DNA of 64,000 nt from the NCBI RefSeq assembly GCF_012844225.1, contig NZ_JABAGQ010000001.1:711236-775235 (forward strand). The letters run 5' to 3'. The stretch's first letter is position 1, and each line of letters begins with the position of its first letter. Below are positions 40,729 through 48,877 of this stretch, piece after piece. Under the pieces are notes generated by a model that saw nothing but the letters and a program-made list of their open reading frames with translations, was not told the DNA's origin and ran no database searches. The stretch is from Rhodococcus sp. 105337. Lineage in GTDB: Bacteria; Actinomycetota; Actinomycetes; Mycobacteriales; Mycobacteriaceae. The translations under genes and the position numbers were made by a program.

Positions 40729-41820
40729 GTGGAAGAGTCTCCCGTGTCCGGGCCGATCGGCACCGCAGTCGCTCCGGACGGGGAGAACACCCGTCCCCTG
40801 CGGGTGGTTCAATGGGCAACCGGAAACATCGGCACACGTGCCCTCCGGGCGGTGATCGATCATCCGGCGCTCACCCTCGCGGGCGTGTACGTCCACAGCG
40901 ACGACAAGGCCGGACGTGACGCCGGGGAGTTGTGCGGACGCGACACGGTGGGCGTGCGTGCCACCAGGAAGATCGACGACATCCTGGCCCTGGGTGCCGA
41001 TTGCGTCCTGTACATGCCGTTGAGATTCGATCTCGACGAAGTCTGCCGGATCCTCGCGTCGGGAACGCACGTCGTCACCACACGTGGGGAGTTCCATCAT
41101 CCGAGGACCATGGATCCGGCGCTGCGTGCTGCCGTCGAGGAAGCGTGCACGCTCGGCGGCACATCGATCCACAGCACCGGGAGCAGTCCGGGTTTCATCA
41201 CCGAAGCCGTACCGCTCGTCCTCGCGTCCATTCAGCGCCGTCTCGAGCACCTGGCCATCGACGAGTACGCCGACCTGTCACAACGTAATTCGCCCGGAAT
41301 CCTGTTCGAAGTCATGGGTTTCGGTGGTCCGGCCGGAGACTTCGCGGACGCCCGCCTCGCCCACGTACAGTCCAACTTCGGTCCGTCCCTCTCCGCACTG
41401 GCCGACGCACTCGGAGTTTCTCTCGACTCGGTCGAAGCGTCCGGCGAGGTGGCGGTCGCCCGGCACTCGGTGACCATCGCGGCAGGAACGATCGAAGCGG
41501 GGACCGTCGCCGCCCAGAGAATCACCGTGTCGGGCATGAAGGACGGCCGAGAACTCATGCGGTTCCGCCCCACCTGGTACTGCACCGACGATCTCGATGC
41601 GGACTGGGATCTTCATTCCACCGGGTGGCACATCTCCGTCGACGGCGACGCCCCCCTCGACATCGAGATGCGGTTCCCGGTCCCGCTCGAGCGGATGAGC
41701 GAGGTGTCGCCGTCGTACACGGCCAACCGCGCGGTGAACGCGATTCCCGCGGTGTGTGCGGCGGCGCCCGGCATCCGGACCACCGTCGACTTGCCCCTGA
41801 TCGTTCCCGAGTTCAGCTGA
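40729..41820 (+). CDS. Dihydrodipicolinate reductase-like NAD(P)-binding oxidoreductase
   Basis: 363 residues. The Rossmann start VVQWATGNIGTRALRAVI (about residue 27) and the following GVYVHSDDKAGRDAGEL match the DapB_N-like family that includes 2,4-diaminopentanoate dehydrogenase. In mycobacteria and rhodococci such proteins are common in lipid and steroid regions but mostly uncharacterised. A ketone or imine reduction is expected. GTG at 40729 after GAGGTG; a GTG at 40744 is an alternative. The stop overlaps the convergent MeaB-like gene by 8 bp. Confidence 0.85.
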   Translation: MEESPVSGPIGTAVAPDGENTRPLRVVQWATGNIGTRALRAVIDHPALTLAGVYVHSDDKAGRDAGELCGRDTVGVRATRKIDDILALGADCVLYMPLRFDLDEVCRILASGTHVVTTRGEFHHPRTMDPALRAAVEEACTLGGTSIHSTGSSPGFITEAVPLVLASIQRRLEHLAIDEYADLSQRNSPGILFEVMGFGGPAGDFADARLAHVQSNFGPSLSALADALGVSLDSVEASGEVAVARHSVTIAAGTIEAGTVAAQRITVSGMKDGRELMRFRPTWYCTDDLDADWDLHSTGWHISVDGDAPLDIEMRFPVPLERMSEVSPSYTANRAVNAIPAVCAAAPGIRTTVDLPLIVPEFS

Positions 41821-42721
41821 CCGGTCCACGGGAGACGGCACCGGCGCCGAAGATCAACTGTTCGGCGGCCGCGTACGCGTCACTGCTGCCGTCCGCGACC
41901 GAATCCGCCAGGTCCCCGAGCCCCGGATGTGTGCGGAGCAGTGTGTGGGCAAGCGAGAGGATCTGGGCCCGGGCGCGCGCACTCCGTCGTTCCGGGGTGT
42001 CGGCGCGCTGGTGCGCCTCGATGGCGTCGAGCAACTCCGGGATCCCTGCTCCGGTGGAGGCGACCAGCTTGAGGATCGGTACCTTCGCCTCGGTCCGGAG
42101 ATCCCGGACGGTCTGATCCGCGCCTTCCCGATCGGCCTTGTTGACCACGAGAAGGTCGGCGACTTCGAGCAATCCTGCCTTCGCGGCCTGAACGGTGTCT
42201 CCACCACCGGGATTGAGTATCACCACCGTGGGATCGGCGACCGAGGCGATCTCGATCTCCGATTGGCCGACGCCCACTGTCTCGAGCACGATCACGTCGT
42301 AGGCCAAGGCGGCGAGCAGGCGGATCGCAGCCGGCACCGCAGCCGCGAGCCCACCGAGATGCCCACGCGAGGCCACGGAACGGATGAGCACGTCACGGTC
42401 GTGGACGTGCTCGGCCATCCTGATGCGGTCACCGAGAAGGGCGCCGCCGCTGTACGGCGACGACGGGTCCACCGCCAGGACCGCGACCCGCAGCCCGCGC
42501 GCCCGGTACCCGGCGACCATCGCACCGACAGTGGTGGACTTGCCTGCCCCGGGTGGGCCGGTGACACCGACCACCCGAGTGGTGGCCGGCCCCAGAGCCT
42601 CGAGCACCTCGTTGCGACGCGGGCTCTCGACCAGACTCAGCAGCCGCCCTGCGGCGCGCGGAGATCCTCCGCGCGCCGCAGTGAGCAGATCGGCGATGTT
42701 CGCTGTGCCGGAACCACTCAA
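41813..42721 (-). CDS. meaB: MeaB/ArgK-like P-loop GTPase, chaperone of B12 mutases
   Basis: 302 residues of the G3E family. Walker A GPPGAGKST at about 55-63, DPSS switch region near residue 84, ETVGVGQSE near residue 148 and the NKAD guanine specificity motif. MeaB gates cofactor loading and protects methylmalonyl-CoA-type mutases; the partner here is probably the split mutase at 59923-61901, which lies about 17 kb away. TTG start overlaps the thiolase stop by 4 bp. Last gene of the leftward operon from 45286. Confidence 0.9.
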   Translation of the reverse strand: MSGSGTANIADLLTAARGGSPRAAGRLLSLVESPRRNEVLEALGPATTRVVGVTGPPGAGKSTTVGAMVAGYRARGLRVAVLAVDPSSPYSGGALLGDRIRMAEHVHDRDVLIRSVASRGHLGGLAAAVPAAIRLLAALAYDVIVLETVGVGQSEIEIASVADPTVVILNPGGGDTVQAAKAGLLEVADLLVVNKADREGADQTVRDLRTEAKVPILKLVASTGAGIPELLDAIEAHQRADTPERRSARARAQILSLAHTLLRTHPGLGDLADSVADGSSDAYAAAEQLIFGAGAVSRGPVS

Positions 42722-43857
42722 GGCGCAGGCACCTCGATGACGGTGGCTGAGCCCATACCTCCGCCCGCACACATCGCCGCGACACCGATGCCGCCGCCGC
42801 GACGGCGCAACTCGTGGACGAGCGTGACCAGCATCCGGGCACCGGTTGCCGCGACGGGATGGCCGAGCGAGCAACCGCTGCCGCTCGTGTTGACCTTCTC
42901 GGGGTCCAGGTCGAGCAGCTTGATGCATGCGACGCACTGCGCGGCGAATGCTTCGTTGATCTCGAAGAGGTCGACGTCGGCGATGGACAGTCCGGCGCGG
43001 GCGAGCGCCTTCGGGATCGCTTCGACGGGTGCGAGACCGGTGATGGCCGGATCGACACCGACCGAGGCCCAAGCGCGCACGGTGCCGAGCGCCGGCAGGC
43101 CGAGGTCGCTGCTGGCGATGGCGAGTGCCGCCGCGGCGTCGTTACCGCCACTGGAGTTGCCCGCGGTGATGCCGAAGCCCTCGATCTCGGGGTGCAGCAC
43201 CTTCAGCGAGGCGAGCTTCTCGAGGCTGGTGTCGCGGCGGGGATGCTCGTCGACGGAGAACAGGCCGTGCGGCGTCTCGATGGGAACGATCTCTTCCTTG
43301 AACCGTCCCTCGTCGATCGCCCGCAGTGCCATCTGATGGGACCGGAACGCCCAGGCGTCCATCTCTTCCCGGGTCACGCCTGCCTTGACCGCGGCATTCC
43401 AGCCGACGGTGATGGACATGTCGCGGTTGGGCGCGTCGGGCTGGTCGGGGTGGGTGGGCGACATCCACGGCACCCACTCGTCACCCTGCCGGACCATCGA
43501 CCGCGGAGAGGTGGAGGCGGAGTTCACGCCTCCGGCGATCACGAGCTGGTCCATGCCGGCACGAATCCCTGCCGCGGCGGTCTGCACCGCGGCGAGGCCC
43601 GCCGCGCAGTGCCGGTTGTGGGACAAACCGGGTACGGAGACGAGCCCGGAGGTGAGCGCTGCATGACGCGCGATCACGCCGCCGCCGTACAGGCCTTCAC
43701 CGAGGATCACGTCGTCGATGAGGCTCTTGTCGAGGTCCTCCGCGGTGGCCGACACCACGTGATGGGCGAGCTCGAATGCGGTGGTGTCACGAAGAGTGCC
43801 CTTCATGGCGGTACCGATCGGGGTACGCAGTGCAGAGACTATGACGGCTTCAGGCAT
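42718..43857 (-). CDS. Acetyl-CoA acetyltransferase / thiolase
   Basis: 379 residues. Nucleophile Cys84 in NRHCAAG; NEAFAAQ; GCSLGHPVAATG with the catalytic histidine; CAGGG at the C-terminus with the second cysteine. A complete degradative thiolase, different in detail from the one at 18769 (RHCAAG versus RACGSS), so it probably serves another chain-shortening step. It overlaps the ligase by 8 bp and the MeaB-like gene by 4 bp. Confidence 0.94.
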   Translation of the reverse strand: MPEAVIVSALRTPIGTAMKGTLRDTTAFELAHHVVSATAEDLDKSLIDDVILGEGLYGGGVIARHAALTSGLVSVPGLSHNRHCAAGLAAVQTAAAGIRAGMDQLVIAGGVNSASTSPRSMVRQGDEWVPWMSPTHPDQPDAPNRDMSITVGWNAAVKAGVTREEMDAWAFRSHQMALRAIDEGRFKEEIVPIETPHGLFSVDEHPRRDTSLEKLASLKVLHPEIEGFGITAGNSSGGNDAAAALAIASSDLGLPALGTVRAWASVGVDPAITGLAPVEAIPKALARAGLSIADVDLFEINEAFAAQCVACIKLLDLDPEKVNTSGSGCSLGHPVAATGARMLVTLVHELRRRGGGIGVAAMCAGGGMGSATVIEVPAP

Positions 43858-45286
43858 GGGTGTTCTCCAGTTCGGCGAGTAGGTTGCGGCGCAAAAGTTT
43901 TCCTGTTTCGGTCTTCGGAAGCTCGTCGCGGAACACAATCGTGTCCGGTGTCTTGGACGAGCGCAGCCGGTCCTTGACCCATTGGCGGACTTCTTCGGGG
44001 TCCGCGGAGCCGACGAGTACGGCGACGAGGCGCTGACCCCATTCCGCGTCGGAGACACCGATGACGGCAGCTTCGGTGACCCCGGGATGAGCGAGCAGCA
44101 CGTCCTCGATCTCGGCGGGGGCGATGTTCTCGCCGCCCCGGATGATGGTGTCGTCGGACCGGCCCTCCACGAAGAGGTAGCCGTCGCTGTCGAGGTGCCC
44201 GAGGTCGCGGGTGGAGAACCAGCCCTCACCGTCGAGGACGCTCCGGTTGCCGTATTCACCGGAGATCTGCTCCCCGCGAACGTAGATCAGGCCGCTGTGA
44301 CCCGGTTCCACCCGCTCTCCGTCTTCGGTGCGGATCTCGATCTCGATGCCGGGCAGCGGACGTCCGACGGAGCCGAGCCGTTCGCGGACTGCGGGATCGT
44401 CGGAAGCGAAGGCCACCCGGTGGTCGTCGGGGCCGAGCACCGCGATCGACGACGCGGTCTCGGTGAGCCCGTAGGCATTGACGAATCCCGTGTGCGGGAA
44501 CACCCGCAACGCATGTTCGAGGACCGGACGCGGCGTCCGGGACCCGCCGTAGGCAAGGCTGGCGAGCGAGGGCGTGGCCGCCTCGTCGTCGCCGAGTTCG
44601 GCGACGATGCGCGCGAGCATGGTCGGCACGAGCATGGCGTGGGTGACCTTCTCGCGACGGACAGTGTCGAGCCACACCTTCGGGTCGAAGGCGGCGAGGT
44701 ACACCACCCTGCGTCCTGTATAGAAGTTCGACAGGAGGTTGGTCAGTCCCGCGATGTGGTACGGCGGGACCGACACGAGCGACGCGTCGGTCTCGGCGGC
44801 CGAGGCGAACTCCATCGTGTTGAGAACGTATGCCAGCAGATGGCGGTGCCGCAGGATTGCGGGCTTCGGATCCGATGTCGTCCCACTCGTGTAGATGATG
44901 GCCGCGACCGCGTCACCGTCCCACTGACCTTCCAGGTCGGACGTGTCGACCTCGCCGAGCGCGTCGTCGGTGAGCGCGTCCAGGTCGGCCTCGTCGAGGA
45001 CGAGTGCTCCCGGGTGCCGATCCTTCAGTGCGGTGAGTTGCTGCTCACCGAGCCGATAGTTGAGAGGGACGAACGGCACGCCGGCCAGAGCCGCGCCGAA
45101 GAGGGCGACGGGGTACGCGAGATGGTTCGCTCCCGAATACAGGACCGCCGGATGATTCCGGAAGCCGACGGCAGCGCGGCGTGCCAGAGTGTCGAGGCGC
45201 GCGGCCGTCAGCGTGCGATCGCCGACGGTCGCCACCGCCCGATCGCCGTTGCTTGCGGCCATTTCTAGAATCATGCTTAGGTTCAT
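43850..45286 (-). CDS. AMP-dependent acyl-CoA synthetase
   Basis: 478 residues, ANL superfamily, short form. IIYTSGTTSDPKPAILRHRH (phosphate loop near residue 143), YGLTETAS near residue 280, TRDLGHLDSDGYLFVEGR hinge and KTETGKLLRR with the C-terminal catalytic lysine. Activates a carboxylic acid to its CoA thioester. The ATG at 45286 directly abuts operator H; internal ATGs at 45274 and 45262 are alternatives. First gene of the ligase-thiolase-MeaB operon. Confidence 0.92.
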   Translation of the reverse strand: MNLSMILEMAASNGDRAVATVGDRTLTAARLDTLARRAAVGFRNHPAVLYSGANHLAYPVALFGAALAGVPFVPLNYRLGEQQLTALKDRHPGALVLDEADLDALTDDALGEVDTSDLEGQWDGDAVAAIIYTSGTTSDPKPAILRHRHLLAYVLNTMEFASAAETDASLVSVPPYHIAGLTNLLSNFYTGRRVVYLAAFDPKVWLDTVRREKVTHAMLVPTMLARIVAELGDDEAATPSLASLAYGGSRTPRPVLEHALRVFPHTGFVNAYGLTETASSIAVLGPDDHRVAFASDDPAVRERLGSVGRPLPGIEIEIRTEDGERVEPGHSGLIYVRGEQISGEYGNRSVLDGEGWFSTRDLGHLDSDGYLFVEGRSDDTIIRGGENIAPAEIEDVLLAHPGVTEAAVIGVSDAEWGQRLVAVLVGSADPEEVRQWVKDRLRSSKTPDTIVFRDELPKTETGKLLRRNLLAELENTHA

Positions 45287-45301
45287 GAGAACATTATTCT
45301 C
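45266..45301. promoter_or_regulatory. Operator H with weak second copy
   Basis: Strong copy at 45287-45301 (GAGAACATTATTCTC). A half-matching TAGAATCATGCTTAG lies with its centre 21 bp to the left. The strong copy contains TATTCT on the + strand and TAATGT on the - strand, so it overlaps potential -10 elements of both divergent operons. Confidence 0.7.
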
Positions 45302-45339
45302 ACAGGTGCAGAGCCGCAGTTGCAAGAAGGGAAATCGAG

Positions 45340-46107
45340 ATGCAGGTAGAAGGTAGCTCCGCGATCGTCGTCGGCGGTACGGGTGGGCTCGGTCAGGCCA
45401 CCGTTCGTCGTCTCCACGCAGCCGGCGCCAAGGTCGTCATCGCCGACGTCAACGACGAAAAAGGCAAAGAACTCGAGCAGGAACTAGGAGTTCGTTACGT
45501 CAGCACCGATGCCGGTGACGAGGATTCGGTCTCGGCCGCAATCGCAGAGGCCCAGTCGCTGGCACCGCTCCGCATCTCGGTGGACTGCCACGGCGGACCC
45601 GCCGGCGGTGGCCGTCTCGTCGGCAAGGACGGCAGCGCGATGCCGCTCGAGGCCTTCACGAAGACGATCCAGTCGTACCTGACCTCGACCTTCAACGTCA
45701 TGCGTCTCGCCGCCGCTGCGATCGCCCAGCAGGATCCGTTCGACGAGGAAGGCAGCCGCGGCGTCATCATCAACACCGCGTCGATCGCCGGATACGAAGG
45801 CCAGATCGGCCAGCTCCCCTACGCAGCAGCCAAGGGTGGCGTCATCGGCATGACCCTCGTCGCCGCGCGTGACCTTTCTCCGCTGGGGATCCGGGTGAAC
45901 ACCATCGCGCCCGGAACCATCCTCACTCCGGCGTACGGCAAGGCGGGCGATCAGCTCGAGGCGTACTGGGGCCCGCAGGTGCCGCACCCCAAGCGCATGG
46001 GACGTCCGAACGAATACGCGACGCTGGTCGCCTCGATCGTCGAGAACGACTACCTCAACGGTGAGGTCATCCGTCTCGACGGCGCCCTGAGGTTCCCGCC
46101 GAAGTGA
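45340..46107 (+). CDS. SDR oxidoreductase, type II hydroxyacyl-CoA dehydrogenase-like
   Basis: 255 residues. GGTGGLG cofactor loop near residue 13, a CHGG motif where NNAG is usual, an NTAS serine, YAAAK near residue 165, and the long PFDEEGSRGVIINTAS insertion that characterises HSD17B10-like 3-hydroxyacyl-CoA dehydrogenases. It would oxidise a 2-methyl-3-hydroxyacyl- or 3-hydroxyacyl-CoA. GAAGGGAAA before the ATG; its stop overlaps the next SDR by 4 bp. Confidence 0.92.
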   Translation: MQVEGSSAIVVGGTGGLGQATVRRLHAAGAKVVIADVNDEKGKELEQELGVRYVSTDAGDEDSVSAAIAEAQSLAPLRISVDCHGGPAGGGRLVGKDGSAMPLEAFTKTIQSYLTSTFNVMRLAAAAIAQQDPFDEEGSRGVIINTASIAGYEGQIGQLPYAAAKGGVIGMTLVAARDLSPLGIRVNTIAPGTILTPAYGKAGDQLEAYWGPQVPHPKRMGRPNEYATLVASIVENDYLNGEVIRLDGALRFPPK

Positions 46108-46856
46108 GCCGGCTCGACGGGAAGGTCGCTTTCGTCGCCGGCGCGAGCCGGGGGATCGGCGCGGCGATCGCCGTGGCACTCGCCGACGCAGGCGCCACGG
46201 TCGCGGTTGCCGCACGGTCGGAACGAGAAGGCAAGCTCCCGGGCACGATCCACTCGGTCGCCGAACGGATCACACACGCCGGCGGACGTGCGATTCCCGT
46301 CCCGTGCGATGTCACCGACGAACAGTCGGTCGACGAGGCGATCACCGCGACCGTCGAGACATTCGGCGGGCTCGACATCCTCGTCGCCAACGCCGGCGTG
46401 CTGTGGATGGGGCCGATCGAATCGACGCCCGCGAAGCGGTGGCAATTGTGCCTGGACGTCAACCTCACGGGTGTGTTCACGGTGACGAAGGCGGCGATCC
46501 CGCACCTGCGCGCCCGCGGGGGAGGATCCATGATCGCGGTGACCACGAATGGCGTCACCATGATCGACCGCGGCGCCAACGCATACTGGGTGTCGAAGGC
46601 AGGTGTCGAACGCCTCTACACGGGCCTCGCGGCCGACCTGAAGGCAGACAATATCGCGGTCAACTGCCTGGCACCGTCGCGCGTCGTCCTCACCGAAGGA
46701 TGGACAGCCGGCGGCGGCGGACGGGCGATCCCACCCGAAATGGTGGAGCCACCCGAGACGATGGGCGCTGCCGCAGTCCTTCTGGCAGCGCAGGACTCGA
46801 CGGGTATCTCGGGCACGATTTCCCAGTCCGAAGTGCTGATCCCGCAACGCCGGTAA
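46104..46856 (+). CDS. SDR family oxidoreductase
   Basis: 250 residues. GASRGIG near residue 13, NAGV near residue 96, YWVSK active site near residue 160. The region TVAVAARSEREGKLPGTIHSVAERI matches the HSDL2-like group, also seen at 61987. GTG start overlapping the previous SDR by 4 bp. The C-terminus lacks the usual VDGG and ends SQSEVLIPQ. A hairpin follows 67 bp after the stop. Confidence 0.9.
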   Translation: MSRLDGKVAFVAGASRGIGAAIAVALADAGATVAVAARSEREGKLPGTIHSVAERITHAGGRAIPVPCDVTDEQSVDEAITATVETFGGLDILVANAGVLWMGPIESTPAKRWQLCLDVNLTGVFTVTKAAIPHLRARGGGSMIAVTTNGVTMIDRGANAYWVSKAGVERLYTGLAADLKADNIAVNCLAPSRVVLTEGWTAGGGGRAIPPEMVEPPETMGAAAVLLAAQDSTGISGTISQSEVLIPQRR

Positions 46857-46922
46857 CTCTCGCAACGACAGCGGTCCGGCCACCGGTGCCGACTCCGTAG
46901 CACCACCGATCCACCACCACAG

Positions 46923-46955
46923 AGGTCCCGGTCATCCACAGGATGACCGGGACCT
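46923..46955. terminator. Hairpin terminator after SDR pair
   Basis: Perfect 15-bp stem AGGTCCCGGTCATCC with an ACA loop. Confidence 0.75.
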
Positions 46956-47053
46956 TCGTCGTCGTGTGGGTGGTGCGCCCCTCCGGGGGTCGGGCTCTTC
47001 TCCTCCCGGTAGTGACACGAGATGCCCCCGGATCCTTGCCGTCGAACCTTAGA

Positions 47054-47089
47054 GAGACTATGGTTCTCGCAATCCGGAAGCCCATTCTG
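47054..47089. promoter_or_regulatory. Tandem operator pair I
   Basis: Copies at 47054-47068 (GAGACTATGGTTCTC) and 47075-47089 (CGGAAGCCCATTCTG), centres 21 bp apart, 142 bp before the ferredoxin start. Each has imperfect arms; the second resembles the first copy of pair E. Confidence 0.55.
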
Positions 47090-47230
47090 GAATTGGAGAG
47101 TTGGAGGCTGTCCGCGCGCCGAGGACACCTCCCCCCCGAACCGGACCGCGCCCTGTACCACCGGGGTCGTGACATCCGGTGCCGAACCATGCTGTGCATC
47201 AATTTGTTTCACACAGAATCGAGGTTGTTC

Positions 47231-47422
47231 ATGAAGGTGGAAGTGGACGCACATCGTTGTCAGGGACACACGCTGTGTGCCATGGCTGCGCCGGAACTGT
47301 TCGAGTTGAGCGACATCGACGGACACGCCACCGCCGTGGACGCCGAAGTCTCCGCCGACCGCGAGGAGACCGCGAGGGAAGCCGCCCGCAGTTGCCCCGA
47401 ACAGGCGATCACCATTCTCTGA
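47231..47422 (+). CDS. P450-associated 3Fe-4S ferredoxin
   Basis: 63 residues. CQGHTLCAMAAPELF near residue 10 and CP near residue 55: three cysteine ligands with alanine at the fourth position, the standard 3Fe-4S pattern of actinobacterial CYP ferredoxins. ATG after GAGG. Followed 45 bp later by a P450 gene, its likely partner. Confidence 0.92.
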   Translation: MKVEVDAHRCQGHTLCAMAAPELFELSDIDGHATAVDAEVSADREETAREAARSCPEQAITIL

Positions 47423-47467
47423 CGTCCCATCCGTATCGCGATCACCGCACGACGAGAGGGCTAGGCC

Positions 47468-48814
47468 ATGAGTGTCGACGACGCCGTCACCGACTCCAGT
47501 CACCGGACACCTGTTTTCCAGTTCGACCGGCACGCACCGGATTACCGCGACAACTTTCTGAGCATCACCGACGAAATGCACTCCAAGTGCCCGGTGGCGT
47601 GGTCCGACACCCACGGTGGCCACTGGGTCGCCGCCGGCAGCGACGAAGTATTCGCGCTCACCCGTTCTGCGGACATCTCCAACGATCACGACGTCAAGGG
47701 GGTCCGGCGCGGTTACAAGGGGATCATGATCCCCTCTGCGGCCAGGGCGTCCGGAGTCCGGGGCGGCATCCTCGAAATGGACGATCCCGAGCACCGCGAG
47801 TTTCGCGCGGTGCTCAATCCCTACCTGTCCCCCGCCGCGATCAAGAAGTGGATCGCACCGATCGACGAGGTGATCCGGGCCTGCCTCGACGAGAAGATCG
47901 AGTCCGGTGAGATCGACTTCATCGACGACCTCGTGAACATCGTCCCCGCGGTGATCACCCTCGCCATGCTGGGGATTCCCGTCGCCAAGTGGCAGGTGTA
48001 CTGCGAACCTGTCCACGCAGCCATGTACACCCCGCCCGATTCGCCCGACGTCCCCCGCGTGGCAGAGCTGCACCGCAACATGGGACTGGACCTTCTCGCG
48101 AACCTTCACGAAATTCGGGAGAACCCTCGCCCCGGCATGGTCGACGCGGTCGCCCGCGCCACCGTCAACGGTGAAAAGCCGGACGATCTCGAACTTCTCG
48201 GTGTTCTCAGCCTGCTTATCGGCGGGGGGTTCGACACCACCACCGCGTTGACGTCCCACGCACTCGAATGGCTGTCCCAGAATCCTGATCAGCGTGAAAT
48301 CCTCAGCACCGAGCGGGAGAGGCTGCTCGACTCGGCGACCGAAGAGTTCCTGCGTTTCTTCTGCCCCTCCGCCGGCGACGGCCGCACTTTCTCCGCCGAC
48401 GTCGATCTCGGCGGTGTGCAGTTCAAAGAGGGCGAACGGGTCTGGCTCTCGTGGGCGATGGCGAATCGCGATCCGGAGCTGTTCGACGACCCTCACAGCA
48501 TCGATCTCGAACGTACCGGCAACCGGCACTTCAGTTTCGGGCTGGGCGTGCACCGCTGTATCGGGTCCAACCTGGCTCGCATCATGTTCAAGCGGATGCT
48601 GGTCGCGGTGCTCGACCGCATGCCGGACTTCCGGTGCAACCCGGAAGGCACCGTCCATTACGACTCCATCGGAGTCATCCAGGGCATGCGCAAGCTCCCC
48701 GCCACCTTCACGCCCGGCACCCGGCTCGGTCCCGGCCTGGAGGAGACCCTCGCCGAACTCCAGCGGGTGGTCGACGAACAGGAACTCGCCGCGCCCGTGA
48801 CGGCCCACAAGTAG
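47468..48814 (+). CDS. Cytochrome P450
   Basis: 448 residues. I-helix GGGFDTTT (252-259), where glycine takes the place of the usual alanine; ExxR in EEFLR (Glu293, Arg296); heme loop FGLGVHRCIG with ligand Cys364. A soluble bacterial class I P450, with a longer C-terminal tail than the one at 27291. Electron donor probably the ferredoxin just upstream. Substrate unknown; first oxidation of the growth substrate or of an intermediate is likely. Confidence 0.96.
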   Translation: MSVDDAVTDSSHRTPVFQFDRHAPDYRDNFLSITDEMHSKCPVAWSDTHGGHWVAAGSDEVFALTRSADISNDHDVKGVRRGYKGIMIPSAARASGVRGGILEMDDPEHREFRAVLNPYLSPAAIKKWIAPIDEVIRACLDEKIESGEIDFIDDLVNIVPAVITLAMLGIPVAKWQVYCEPVHAAMYTPPDSPDVPRVAELHRNMGLDLLANLHEIRENPRPGMVDAVARATVNGEKPDDLELLGVLSLLIGGGFDTTTALTSHALEWLSQNPDQREILSTERERLLDSATEEFLRFFCPSAGDGRTFSADVDLGGVQFKEGERVWLSWAMANRDPELFDDPHSIDLERTGNRHFSFGLGVHRCIGSNLARIMFKRMLVAVLDRMPDFRCNPEGTVHYDSIGVIQGMRKLPATFTPGTRLGPGLEETLAELQRVVDEQELAAPVTAHK

Positions 48815-48877
48815 CAACGTCGACGCGTCGCCGGTTCGCCTCTGTAGTCACGCGGGCCGGTCACGGAAGAGGAATCG

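Larger units (their letters stand above)
46857..47230. other. Intergenic region with terminator and operator pair I
   Basis: 374 bp without a convincing gene. It contains the hairpin at 46923-46955 and operator pair I at 47054-47089. A frame open upstream of 47231 has no start context and is not considered coding. Confidence 0.5.
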
